Below, one piece after another: positions 43,811-51,244 of a stretch of DNA of 64,000 nt. The stretch lies in assembly GCA_902476875.1 (NCBI GenBank), contig CABSFC010000003.1, positions 1 to 64,000 of the forward strand, read 5' to 3'. The stretch is from an uncultured Oscillibacter sp. GTDB lineage: Bacteria; Bacillota; Clostridia; Oscillospirales; Oscillospiraceae. The translations under genes and the position numbers were made by a program. Position 1 is the stretch's first letter, and every line of letters begins with the position of its first letter. The notes under the pieces were generated by a model. That model made no database searches and was not told the DNA's origin. It saw nothing but the letters and a program-made list of their open reading frames with translations.

Positions 43811-44473
43811 TCAGCCTTCCTTTTTGCGGAAGGAGCCCTTGCCCTTTTTCACCGGGCGGCTGTGGGCGTAGGGATTTGGTTTTGCCCTTGGCTTGGGGCG
43901 GTTTTCCCTGGAGGGACGGGACCCGCGGGCGGGGCCCCGGGACGGCGCGTCCTCCCGCGCCGGGGGCCTGTGGGACCGGGGGCCGCCTCCGCCGGCGGGA
44001 GCGGCCTCCCGGGGCGGCTCCGGCGCGGGCGGGGCTTTTTTCGGCTTATATCTGCCGGCGCGCACGTTCCGCTGGTGGGCCAGCTGTTCGGCCCGCCGCT
44101 CCGCCGCCCGTTTGGCCTTCAGGTCCAGCCTGGCGGCGGCCTCGTCGTATTGGACGGGGTCCAGCTCCGCCAGCCGGCGGACCACCGCGCTGGCGAGGCC
44201 CACGTCCGTCACGGCCACGATGGCCGCGGACGTGCGGCCAACGGCCCGGCCCAGCTCCGCCTTGGTGAAGGGGAGCCGCAGCCACAGGCACTGGCCCGTC
44301 TCGGCGAAATGGGCCGTCCGGCGGCAGGTGCCCGCCGCCGCGTCGGAGGCCACCAGCAGCGCCCGGGCGTCCCGGGCCCGGGCCACGGCCTCCACCGGCT
44401 CCTCTCCCACGGCCAGGTTGCCGCCCCGGAGGGCCAGCCCCAGCAGGGAGAGGATGTTGTTACGACTGTCCAT
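43811..44473 (-). CDS. ylxQ: YlxQ-type L7Ae ribosomal-like protein with long basic tail
   Basis: 220 residues. Residues 1-100 are an L7Ae/L30e RNA-binding fold ([51 protein letters not shown]). Usual YlxQ is about 100 residues; here a further 115-residue Lys/Arg/Pro/Gly-rich tail follows, probably disordered and RNA-binding. The ATG of MDSRNNILS has GAGGTGCGG and overlaps the end of ylxR by 14 bases. Position between ylxR and infB is the standard one. Cytosolic, likely binds kink-turn RNA. Confidence 0.88.
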   Translation of the reverse strand: MDSRNNILSLLGLALRGGNLAVGEEPVEAVARARDARALLVASDAAAGTCRRTAHFAETGQCLWLRLPFTKAELGRAVGRTSAAIVAVTDVGLASAVVRRLAELDPVQYDEAAARLDLKAKRAAERRAEQLAHQRNVRAGRYKPKKAPPAPEPPREAAPAGGGGPRSHRPPAREDAPSRGPARGSRPSRENRPKPRAKPNPYAHSRPVKKGKGSFRKKEG

Positions 44474-44741
44474 CCGCACCTCGCAGTTCCGCCTCCATGG
44501 CGTCGTAGACCTCCGGGGGGATGGCGGTCTCGAAGGCCCGCTCCAGCGCCCGGGACTTCCGGGCCCTCTGGAGGCAGGCCACGTCGTGGCAGACATAGGC
44601 GCCCCGGCCGGGCTTTTTGCCGCCGAAGTCCAGGCTGACCTGGCCCTCCGGCGACTTCACCACCCGGAGCAGGGACTTTTTGTCCTTCATTTCCCGGCAG
44701 CCCACACACTGCCGCTGGGGGATCTTTTTTACTTTCGGCAT
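44460..44741 (-). CDS. ylxR: YlxR-family RNA-binding protein (RnpM)
   Basis: 93-residue DUF448 protein with the family motif QRQCVGCREMKDKKSLLRVV and GRGAYVCHDVACLQRA. YlxR/RnpM has been linked to RNase P binding and regulation in Firmicutes. Located between nusA and ylxQ as usual. Length and motifs are ordinary. Confidence 0.94.
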   Translation of the reverse strand: MPKVKKIPQRQCVGCREMKDKKSLLRVVKSPEGQVSLDFGGKKPGRGAYVCHDVACLQRARKSRALERAFETAIPPEVYDAMEAELRGADGQS

Positions 44742-44763
44742 CTGTCAGGCCGCCTTTCCTGTA

Positions 44764-45921
44764 TTATTCTTCCCCGGCGGGGGCGTCGTCGATGACCTCC
44801 ACGTTGTCCTCGTCCGCGCCCTCCTCGGGCTCCCTGTAGCTCTGGGGCTTGATGTCGATCTTATAGCCGGTCAGGCGGGCGGCCAGGCGGGCGTTCTGGC
44901 CCTCCTTGCCGATGGCCAGGGACAGCTGGTCGTCGGGGACCAGCACGCGGCAAGCCTTGCCCTCGTCCGCCATCCACACGTCCGCCACGTCGGCGGGGGC
45001 CAGGGCGGCGGCGATGAACTGGGCGGGGTCCTCGCTGTACTTGATGATGTCGATCTTCTCGCCCCGCAGCTCGTCGACGATGTTGGCCACCCGCTGGCCC
45101 TTGGGGCCCACGCAGGCGCCGATGGGGTCCACGTTCTCGTCGTTGCTCCACACGGCCATCTTCGTGCGGCTGCCGGCCTCCCGGGCGATGGACTTCACCT
45201 CCACGGTGCCGTCGTAGATCTCGGGGACCTCCAGCTCGAACAGGCGCTTCACAAGGCCCGGGTGGGTGCGGGAGATCAGAATCTGTGGGCCGCGGGTGGA
45301 GCGGCGGACGTCCACCACATAGACCTTGACGTGCATGCCCTCCTCCAGCTCCTCGCCGGGGACCTGCTCGCCGCTCATCAGCAGCGCCTCGGTGGACTCG
45401 GTGCCGGTGCCGATGCGCAGGGACACGTTGCCGTTCCGGGGATCGACGCGGGTGACCACGCCGGTCAGGATCTCATGCTGCTTGGAGTTGAACTCGTCGT
45501 ACACCTGGCCGCGCTCGGCCTCCCGCAGGCCCTGGATGATGACCTGCTTGCCGTTGCCGGCGGCGATGCGGCCGAACTCCATCTTGTCCACGGGGATGTT
45601 GACGATGTCGCCGATCTCGTACTTGGCGGACAGGGCCTTGGCCTCCGCCAGGGGCATCTCGTTGAAGGGGTCCACATAGTCCTCTTCGTCCACCACGGTC
45701 TTCTGGACGAACATCTTCAGATCCTGGTGCTCCTCGTCCACGTCCACGATGACGTTCTCCACGCCGTCGTGGTCCCGCTTATAGGCGGTGGTGATGGCCT
45801 GGATGATCTTCTCCATCATGAAGGTCTGGGGGATGTTGCGCTCCTTTTCCAGCAGCGCCAGGGCGGCAAAGATCTCCGCGGGATTCATGCCGGCGGGCTC
45901 TTTCTGCTTCTTGCCTTTCAT
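44764..45921 (-). CDS. nusA: Transcription elongation/termination factor NusA
   Basis: 385 residues: N-terminal RNAP-binding domain (EIFAALALLEKERNI), S1 domain (about 130-205), KH1 with ACVGPKGQRV and KH2 with AIGKEGQNARLAARLTG, then a short acidic tail (EGADEDNVEVIDDAPAGEE). Typical Firmicute length without the E. coli C-terminal repeats. It acts in pausing, termination and antitermination. The upstream 116 bases contain repeated CAGGAA/TTCCTGA blocks that may fold in the mRNA. Confidence 0.96.
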   Translation of the reverse strand: MKGKKQKEPAGMNPAEIFAALALLEKERNIPQTFMMEKIIQAITTAYKRDHDGVENVIVDVDEEHQDLKMFVQKTVVDEEDYVDPFNEMPLAEAKALSAKYEIGDIVNIPVDKMEFGRIAAGNGKQVIIQGLREAERGQVYDEFNSKQHEILTGVVTRVDPRNGNVSLRIGTGTESTEALLMSGEQVPGEELEEGMHVKVYVVDVRRSTRGPQILISRTHPGLVKRLFELEVPEIYDGTVEVKSIAREAGSRTKMAVWSNDENVDPIGACVGPKGQRVANIVDELRGEKIDIIKYSEDPAQFIAAALAPADVADVWMADEGKACRVLVPDDQLSLAIGKEGQNARLAARLTGYKIDIKPQSYREPEEGADEDNVEVIDDAPAGEE

Positions 45922-46037
45922 CGGTGATTCTCCTTGCTATCTCAAAATGATCTGGATTTATGAAATCTGTTTTTGCGTCAGGAATCAGAAATTTTCCTGA
46001 TTTGAAGCGCGATGCCTCATTCCTGATTTCAAATCGT
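45922..46037 (-). promoter_or_regulatory. rimP-nusA intergenic stretch with short inverted repeats
   Basis: AT-rich compared with the genes around it. The block AATCAGGAA/TTCCTGATT occurs in several partly overlapping orientations, allowing alternative hairpins just upstream of the nusA ribosome site. No promoter is evident. Possible site of NusA feedback; function not shown. Confidence 0.35.
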
Positions 46038-46499
46038 TTAAAATTCCACCCGCAGGCGGACCAGGGCCACGTCCTTTTTCTCAAAGGTCATGTCCTGACT
46101 GCCCACGGTGATGGTGACGGCGCCGGTGGCCTCGTCGTAGGCGGCAAGGGTCCCGGCGAATTCCTTCCGGCCGTCCAGGTTGCGGTACAGCTTCACCAGC
46201 ACGGGGCTGTTCAGAAAGCGCTGGAAGTCGGAGGGGCGCTTCAGGGCCCGCTCGGCTCCGGCGGAGCCGACCTCCAGGGTGTAGCTGCCCTCGATGGGGT
46301 CCGCCTCGTCCAGCAGGTCCGACAGCTTCCGGGACACGGCCTCGCAGTCCAGGATGTCCAGGCCGCCCTCCTTGTCCAGCAGGACCCGGAGATACCAGGT
46401 GCCCGCCTCCTTGACGTACTCCACGTCCCACAGGGTGCAGCCCTGCTCCGCGATGGCGGGGGCCGCCAGCTCGGCGGTGAGTTCCGTGATCTTTTTCAT
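46038..46499 (-). CDS. rimP: Ribosome maturation factor RimP
   Basis: 153 residues: N-terminal domain (LWDVEYVKEAGTWYLRVLLDKEGGL, CEAVSRKLSDLLDE, YTLEVGSAGAERALK) and a C-terminal SH3-like domain (FAGTLAAYDEATGAVTITV). It assists 30S maturation. The ATG of MKKITELT has GGAGGACTCCC before it; the much longer upstream frame runs through the promoter and is not coding. First gene of the operon. Confidence 0.93.
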   Translation of the reverse strand: MKKITELTAELAAPAIAEQGCTLWDVEYVKEAGTWYLRVLLDKEGGLDILDCEAVSRKLSDLLDEADPIEGSYTLEVGSAGAERALKRPSDFQRFLNSPVLVKLYRNLDGRKEFAGTLAAYDEATGAVTITVGSQDMTFEKKDVALVRLRVEF

Positions 46500-46555
46500 G
46501 GGAGTCCTCCCTTGATCTGACAGTTTTTTCAAATTTTGAACACGCGAAAAAGTCC

Positions 46556-46584
46556 AAAGAAAAGAGCGGACCGCAGGTCCACTC
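46556..46584 (-). terminator. Possible leader attenuator upstream of rimP
   Basis: On the minus strand GAGTGGACC-TGC-GGTCCGCTC (46584-46564) is followed by TTTTCTTT (46563-46556). It lies downstream of the rimP promoter and about 57 bases before the gene, so it would terminate operon transcripts early unless antiterminated. Confidence 0.55.
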
Positions 46585-46610
46585 CGTAGCTTACACATTC
46601 TAACATACGT

Positions 46611-46639
46611 AATATACCATAGAAGATCACGAAGTGCAA
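46611..46639 (-). promoter_or_regulatory. Promoter of the rimP-infB operon
   Basis: Minus-strand TTGCAC (46639-46634), 17-base spacer, TATATT (46616-46611). Confidence 0.7.
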
Positions 46640-46654
46640 GAGTTTTCTTCCCCG

Positions 46655-46686
46655 AAAAGGGCGGGAATTCCGGGAATTCCCGCCCC
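46655..46686 (-). terminator. Terminator of the zur-znuCB operon
   Basis: GGGCGGGAATTC (46659-46670) pairs with GAATTCCCGCCC (46674-46685); on the minus strand TTTT follows. It is eight bases after the znuB stop. Confidence 0.8.
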
Positions 46687-46693
46687 GGACCGC

Positions 46694-47503
46694 CTACCGC
46701 CGCATCGCCGCCAGCAGGCAGGAGACCAGAAACAGCGCCAGGTTGGCGCACACCACCGACGCGCCCACGGGGGTGGACAGGGTGAAGGACGCCGTCAACC
46801 CCACGCAGAAGCAGACCACCGACGTGACGGCGGCGCAGAGGATGACGCCCCGGAAGCTCCTGAACAGCCGCATGGCCGTCAGGGCGGGGAAGATGATCAG
46901 GGAGGAGATCAGCATGGCGCCCATCATCCGCATACCCAGCACGATGGTCAGCGCCGTCAGCACCGCCAGCAGGGTGTTGTAGCGGTCAACCTTCAGCCCC
47001 GTGGCCCGGGAGAAGCTCTCGTCAAAGGTCACGGCGAACAGCTTGTGGTAAAAGAGCACGAACAGCGCCAGCACGGCGGCGCACAGGACGACGGACAAAA
47101 TGACGTCGGTTTTGGACATGGCCAGGACGCTGCCGAACATGTAGTTGTCCACGTCGGTGGTCATGCCGGTGGTGCGGGAGATGACCAGGATGCCGATGGC
47201 CAGGGACGACGCGCTCATGGCGGCGATGGCGGCGTCGCTATTCCAGTGGGGGTGGTCCGCCACCCGCAGCAGCAAAAACGCCGCCAGGATGACCACCGGG
47301 ATGGAGAAGTACAGCGGCGTGACGCCCAGGGCCACGGCGATGGCCAGGGCGCCGAAGGAGACGTGGGAAAGTCCGTCGCCGATCATGGAGTACCGCTTCA
47401 GCACCAGGGAGACCCCCAGCAGCGCGGCGCACAGGCTGACCAGCACGCCGGCGATCAGCGCCCGCTGCATGAAGGGCCAGGAAAACATCTGCAAAATGCT
47501 CAT
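46694..47503 (-). CDS. znuB: Zinc/manganese-type ABC importer permease
   Basis: 269-residue ABC-3 family permease with about eight helices. KRYSMIGDGLSHVSFGALAIAVALG is the family ATPase-contact region. The start is the ATG of MSILQMFSWPF, overlapping the ATPase stop (ATGA); the same frame stays open far upstream, but that part is a shadow of znuC. Works with the ATPase upstream. A Fur-family regulator heads the operon, so Zn2+ is the likely cargo; Mn2+ or Fe2+ remain possible. Confidence 0.9.
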   Translation of the reverse strand: MSILQMFSWPFMQRALIAGVLVSLCAALLGVSLVLKRYSMIGDGLSHVSFGALAIAVALGVTPLYFSIPVVILAAFLLLRVADHPHWNSDAAIAAMSASSLAIGILVISRTTGMTTDVDNYMFGSVLAMSKTDVILSVVLCAAVLALFVLFYHKLFAVTFDESFSRATGLKVDRYNTLLAVLTALTIVLGMRMMGAMLISSLIIFPALTAMRLFRSFRGVILCAAVTSVVCFCVGLTASFTLSTPVGASVVCANLALFLVSCLLAAMRR

Positions 47504-48213
47504 GCGTCCGCCTCCCGGAAGCGCCGCCCCTGGGGGGAGGCGAGATATTCCGCCGCGGTGCCCAGAAAGAGGCTGCTGCGGCCGATGTGCAGCACCGTCC
47601 GGGCGCTGCGGAGGGCGGCTTTCAGGTCGTGGGTCACCATGACGACGGCCATGCCCTCGGTCCTGTTCAGATAGGCCAGCGTCTTGTACAGGTCCTGGGC
47701 CGCGGCGGGATCCAGGCCGGTGATGGGCTCGTCCAGGATCAGCAGGCGGCTGGCGGCGCACAGCGCCCGGGCCAGCAGCACCCGCTGCTGCTGGCCGCCG
47801 GAGAGGTCCCGGTAGCAGGCGTCCTTCAGCTCCAGGATGCCCAGCTTGCCCATGTTCATCAGGGCCTGGGACTTCTGGGCGGCGGTGTAGAAAAAGCGCG
47901 TCCCCTTGCGGTTCAGGCAGCCGGAGAGCACCACCTCGGACACCGTGGCGGGGAAGTCCCTCTGGGCCCGGGTCTGCTGGGGCAGATACCCAACGGCGCC
48001 CTTTTCCAGCTCCGCCGCCCGTTCGATGCTGCCGGACTGGGGGGCCAGCAGCCCCAGCAGCCCCCGCAGCAGCGTGGACTTGCCGGAGCCGTTGTCCCCC
48101 ACGATGCACAGGTAGTCGCCGCTGCGGATGGTCAGGTCCAGATGGCTCAGGACGCTCTGGCCCTCATAGCCCAGGGACACGTCCCGGCAGACGATCAGCT
48201 CATTGGATTCCAC
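47500..48213 (-). CDS. znuC: Zinc/manganese-type ABC importer ATPase
   Basis: 237 residues with Walker A GDNGSGKST, signature LSGGQQQRV, Walker B LLILDEPITGLD and H-loop VTHD. The Q-loop region GYLPQQTRAQRDFPATVSEVVLSG in short form is typical of metal importers. GTG start with GGAGGCTGCCT upstream, overlapping the regulator gene by 14 bases. The operon lacks the expected metal-binding lipoprotein gene (znuA), which must be elsewhere. Confidence 0.92.
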   Translation of the reverse strand: MESNELIVCRDVSLGYEGQSVLSHLDLTIRSGDYLCIVGDNGSGKSTLLRGLLGLLAPQSGSIERAAELEKGAVGYLPQQTRAQRDFPATVSEVVLSGCLNRKGTRFFYTAAQKSQALMNMGKLGILELKDACYRDLSGGQQQRVLLARALCAASRLLILDEPITGLDPAAAQDLYKTLAYLNRTEGMAVVMVTHDLKAALRSARTVLHIGRSSLFLGTAAEYLASPQGRRFREADA

Positions 48214-48616
48214 AGGCAGCCTCCTCTCCCGCGCACGCGGCGCACCGGCCCGTCAGCACCGTCCGGCGGGGGTCGATGCGGAAGTGGTGCTCCGCCTCCA
48301 GGTGGTCGTACAGGCCCCGCAGGTGGGAGCAGTCCAAATGGACGATGCGGCCGCAGTCCTCGCACCGCAGCAAAAAGCAGTCGTGTTTTTCCGACGGATG
48401 AGGGCAATACTGGTAGAACGCGCCCTCCTCCGTGCTGACCTTGTGGACGCGGCCCGCCTGCTCCAGCTTCTCCAGCTGGCGGTAGATGGTCGCCAGCCCC
48501 ACCGGACTGCCGGCGCCGCGCAGCGCCTCCGCCAGCTCCGCGGCGGTGAGAGCCTCGCCGGAGCGCTGCTCCAGGCAGCGGAGGACGGCCTGGTGCTGTT
48601 TGGTGTGGTATGCCAT
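48200..48616 (-). CDS. zur: Fur-family metalloregulator, probably Zur
   Basis: 138 residues: winged HTH (LTAAELAEALRGAGSPVGLATIYRQLEKLEQAGRVHK) and a dimerisation domain with CEDCGRIVHLDCSHL and the structural zinc cysteines CAAC near the end; regulatory His ligands in HDCFLL and EHHFRID. Its position in front of znuC/znuB supports zinc-dependent repression; PerR or Fur identity is less likely. A Fur-type palindrome overlaps its own promoter. Confidence 0.87.
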   Translation of the reverse strand: MAYHTKQHQAVLRCLEQRSGEALTAAELAEALRGAGSPVGLATIYRQLEKLEQAGRVHKVSTEEGAFYQYCPHPSEKHDCFLLRCEDCGRIVHLDCSHLRGLYDHLEAEHHFRIDPRRTVLTGRCAACAGEEAACGIQ

Positions 48617-48633
48617 GGAAGTTCCTCCAAATC

Positions 48634-48682
48634 GAAAATGAGAATCGTTTTCATATTATAAACCGCTGGGGGAAAAAGTCAA
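48634..48682 (-). promoter_or_regulatory. Promoter and Fur/Zur box of the zur operon
   Basis: Minus-strand TTGACT (48682-48677), 16-base spacer, TATAAT (48660-48655). GAAAACGATTCTCATTTTC (48652-48634), a Fur-family inverted repeat, covers the transcription start, so the operon should be self-repressed in metal-replete cells. Confidence 0.85.
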
Positions 48683-48688
48683 GAGCGG

Positions 48689-48717
48689 TTGCAAAAATCG
48701 GGGAAATGCGGTATGGT
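48689..48717 (+). promoter_or_regulatory. Promoter of the nucleotidyltransferase gene
   Basis: TTGCAA (48689-48694), 17-base spacer, TATGGT (48712-48717), divergent from the zur promoter by only a few bases. Confidence 0.55.
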
Positions 48718-48777
48718 TAGAATGAGCGTACATGTTGCGCAAATCACACGTAAAAATAAATTTAGGAGAAAGCTCAC

Positions 48778-49695
48778 ATGAAAGTTTCACTGGTCATCAT
48801 GGCGGCAGGGCTGGGCTCCCGCTACGGCGGCAGCAAGCAGGTGGACGGCATCGGCCCCCACCACGAGATTTTAATGGAATACTCGATTTTCGACGCTCTG
48901 CGGGCCGGCTTTAACAAGGTCGTCTTCATCATCAAGCCGGAGATGGAGGAGATGATGGAGCGGCTGTGCGGCGGCTATCTGCGGAAAAAGACCGCCCTGG
49001 ACGGAAGCCCCGTGGAGGTGGCTTACGCGTTTCAGGATTTTTCCTCCGTGCCGGACTTCTACACCATCCCGGCGGAGCGGACCAAGCCCTTCGGCACCGT
49101 CCACGCCCTGCTGTGCGCGGCGGACGTGGTCCATGAGCCCTGCTGCGTCATCAACGCCGACGACTACTACGGCATCGACGCCTACCGGACCATCTATGAG
49201 GAGCTGGTGCGGCTGCCGGACCGGGGGCGGGCCACCATGGTGGGGTACCTGCTGAAAAACACCGCCAGCCTCCACGGCACCGTGTCCCGGGGCATCTGCG
49301 CCGTGGAGGACGGCCGGCTGCTGTCCGTCCGGGAGGCGCTGAAGGTCCAGCTGTACGCCGACGGGTCTCTGAAGGACCTGGCGGAGGACCGCGCCCTGGC
49401 GCCGGACACCGTGGTGTCCATGAATTTCTGGGGCTTCACGCCCTCCATCTTCCCGGCGCTGCGGCAGTACTTCGAGGACTTCCTGCGCCATGAGGCGGGG
49501 GACAACATCAAGGCGGAGTGTCTGCTGCCGGTGATGGTGGACAGCCGGATGCGGGCCGGAGAGCTGGAGGTGTCGGTGCTGGAGTCCAGGGACCGCTGGT
49601 TCGGCATGACCTATCAGCAGGACCGGGAGGTCGTGGCGGAGGAGCTGGCGCGGCTCCACGCCAGGGGAGCGTATCCAGAGGACCTGCGGGTGTGA
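48778..49695 (+). CDS. Sugar-phosphate nucleotidyltransferase-like protein
   Basis: 305-residue nucleotidyltransferase fold. The NTP-binding motif LVIMAAGLGSRYGGSKQ is at the N-terminus, KPFGTVHALL and INADDYYGIDAYR (metal Asp) are in the middle. Related proteins activate sugar phosphates to NDP-sugars; a C-terminal beta-helix is missing. Single-gene unit with an AGGAG ribosome site. Substrate unknown. Confidence 0.82.
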   Translation: MKVSLVIMAAGLGSRYGGSKQVDGIGPHHEILMEYSIFDALRAGFNKVVFIIKPEMEEMMERLCGGYLRKKTALDGSPVEVAYAFQDFSSVPDFYTIPAERTKPFGTVHALLCAADVVHEPCCVINADDYYGIDAYRTIYEELVRLPDRGRATMVGYLLKNTASLHGTVSRGICAVEDGRLLSVREALKVQLYADGSLKDLAEDRALAPDTVVSMNFWGFTPSIFPALRQYFEDFLRHEAGDNIKAECLLPVMVDSRMRAGELEVSVLESRDRWFGMTYQQDREVVAEELARLHARGAYPEDLRV

Positions 49696-49769
49696 GCGCG
49701 GGAGGCTTTGATATTTTTTGATACCGAAATTTTAACAAATTGTTTCGACTTTTTCAGACAGGCCGCGTC

Positions 49770-49775
49770 TATAAT
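49770..49775 (+). promoter_or_regulatory. -10 box of the SGNH hydrolase gene
   Basis: Perfect TATAAT 36 bases upstream of the start codon; no good -35 is seen at 16-18 bases. Confidence 0.5.
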
Positions 49776-49811
49776 AGAGCATAGAGAAACAGCCCGGAGG
49801 AACAAGAGCGC

Positions 49812-50678
49812 ATGGTGGGAAAGAGAGAAAAAAAGGGAAACCGGCCGCGGCTGCCGGGGCTTTTGCTGCTTCTGGCCACGGCGGCGGTCCTGCTGACGTC
49901 CGGCGGCCCCAGCGGCGTGGCGGCGGACTCCCCGATGGAGGAGGTCCGCGGCGCGGCGGTGGTCCCGGTGGAGCCGCTGCCAGAGCAGATGCCCGCCCTG
50001 CCGGAGACGCCGCTCCGGCAGGAGGGGCCGGCGCCATGGGAGGGCCCGGTGCCGGAGAGCGAGCCGGTGGAGGATACATACTTTGACGACGTGGTCTTCC
50101 TGGGAGATTCCAGGACGGAGGGCTTCTCCCTTTACAGCGGCCTGAAGACGGGGACTTATTTCCACGCCGTGGGGGCCACGGTGGAGTCCGTGTTCACCAA
50201 GGCCGTGGAGACGGAGCAGGGGAAGATGCCCCTGCTGGACGCCATGGCGGAGGTGGACTGCGGGAAGATCTACGTGATGCTTGGCATCAACGAACTGGGT
50301 TGGTCCAGGGCGGAGACCTTCCACGACCAGTACGCCAGGGTCATCGATCGCCTGCGGGAGGACCATCCGGACGCGGAGGTGGTGCTCCAGTCCATCATCC
50401 CGGTCAGCGCGAAGCAGGAGGCCAAGGGCAGCTACGTGAACAACGGGCGTATCGCCGCCTACAACGAGGTCATCCGGGAGCTGGCGGAGGAGAAGGACTG
50501 CCCGTACCTCGACGTGGCGGAGGCCGTGGTGGACGAGGACGGCTTCCTGCGGGCGGACTGGAACTTCGACGGCGTGCACCTGAACGTGGCGGGCTGCCAG
50601 GCGTGGCTGGAGTATCTGCGGACGCACCCGGTGGATTCCGCGTCCGGAACGGCGGCGGATGCCGGAGAGACAGCATAA
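49812..50678 (+). CDS. Secreted or membrane-anchored SGNH/GDSL hydrolase
   Basis: 288 residues. A basic N-terminus and one hydrophobic segment (about 15-31) act as signal anchor or signal peptide, followed by a Pro/Glu-rich linker (40-90) and an SGNH domain: block I FLGDSRTEG (catalytic Ser), block III GINELG, block V DGVHLN (Asp/His). Family members deacetylate or de-esterify cell-wall sugars or lipids. Single gene between the nucleotidyltransferase and a terminator. Confidence 0.87.
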   Translation: MVGKREKKGNRPRLPGLLLLLATAAVLLTSGGPSGVAADSPMEEVRGAAVVPVEPLPEQMPALPETPLRQEGPAPWEGPVPESEPVEDTYFDDVVFLGDSRTEGFSLYSGLKTGTYFHAVGATVESVFTKAVETEQGKMPLLDAMAEVDCGKIYVMLGINELGWSRAETFHDQYARVIDRLREDHPDAEVVLQSIIPVSAKQEAKGSYVNNGRIAAYNEVIRELAEEKDCPYLDVAEAVVDEDGFLRADWNFDGVHLNVAGCQAWLEYLRTHPVDSASGTAADAGETA

Positions 50679-50679
50679 A

Positions 50680-50708
50680 AAGGAACTGCGGAAGCAGTTC
50701 CTTTTTTA
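50680..50708. terminator. Bidirectional terminator
   Basis: AAGGAACTGC (50680-50689) and GCAGTTCCTT (50694-50703) with T's on both strands, between convergent genes. Confidence 0.88.
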
Positions 50709-50730
50709 TGCGCAGTGGCAAAGCGCCCCA

Positions 50731-51177
50731 TCAGAAAAAAGCTTCAAAGTAGTACCAGCAGGGAGAGATCCGCCGGGTGGAACCGTGATTACCGCTTTCG
50801 CTTTGCCACTGCCAGCCGGTGGCCGTTTCCGACAAGAGGCAGTCGGTGTTTTGAAAAGAAAGGGGAACGTCATCCGGCGAATAGTAAAAACCATAATAGC
50901 CGGGGCCTGTTGTGAAAAGCAGGTATTCCACCATGGGATGGCGACCGGGCCAGTCGTTCACGGCGAGGAACTCCCCACTGTAGGAAAGATGCTCCCCCTG
51001 TTCAAAATGGAGGTCCGCGGCGGCTTGCAGCGCGTCCCGGTGGGCTTCCACATACCGGCGGACCCGTCTATCCGGGCTGCACTGGGCAGCAGACAGCCCG
51101 ACGAGGGACCCCAAAAGGATCATGGCGATCCATGTTCTGGCGCTCTTGGACATGATCATGTTTCTCTCTTTCTTCAT
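50731..51177 (-). CDS. Hypothetical secreted protein
   Basis: 148 residues with an N-terminal hydrophobic segment (TWIAMILLGSLVGLSAAQC), probably a signal peptide; the Cys is not in a proper lipobox because Gln precedes it. The mature part is about 115 residues, rich in Tyr/Trp near the end (PGYYGFYYSPDD, CWYYFEAFF). No family is recognised. Three in-frame ATGs (residues 1, 7, 9) make the start uncertain. Follows the polytopic membrane protein gene after 67 bases. Confidence 0.65.
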   Translation of the reverse strand: MKKERNMIMSKSARTWIAMILLGSLVGLSAAQCSPDRRVRRYVEAHRDALQAAADLHFEQGEHLSYSGEFLAVNDWPGRHPMVEYLLFTTGPGYYGFYYSPDDVPLSFQNTDCLLSETATGWQWQSESGNHGSTRRISPCWYYFEAFF

Positions 51178-51244
51178 TTCTTTGCCATTTTTTATTTTCC
51201 ACCTTGACTTTTTACAGCTGGTCTTTCATCAAGAGGGGAGACTG

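Noticed and set aside
46694..48109. A single 471-residue protein covering znuB and part of znuC
   Set aside because: The upstream part is the wrong frame of znuC; znuB starts at the ATG overlapping the znuC stop.
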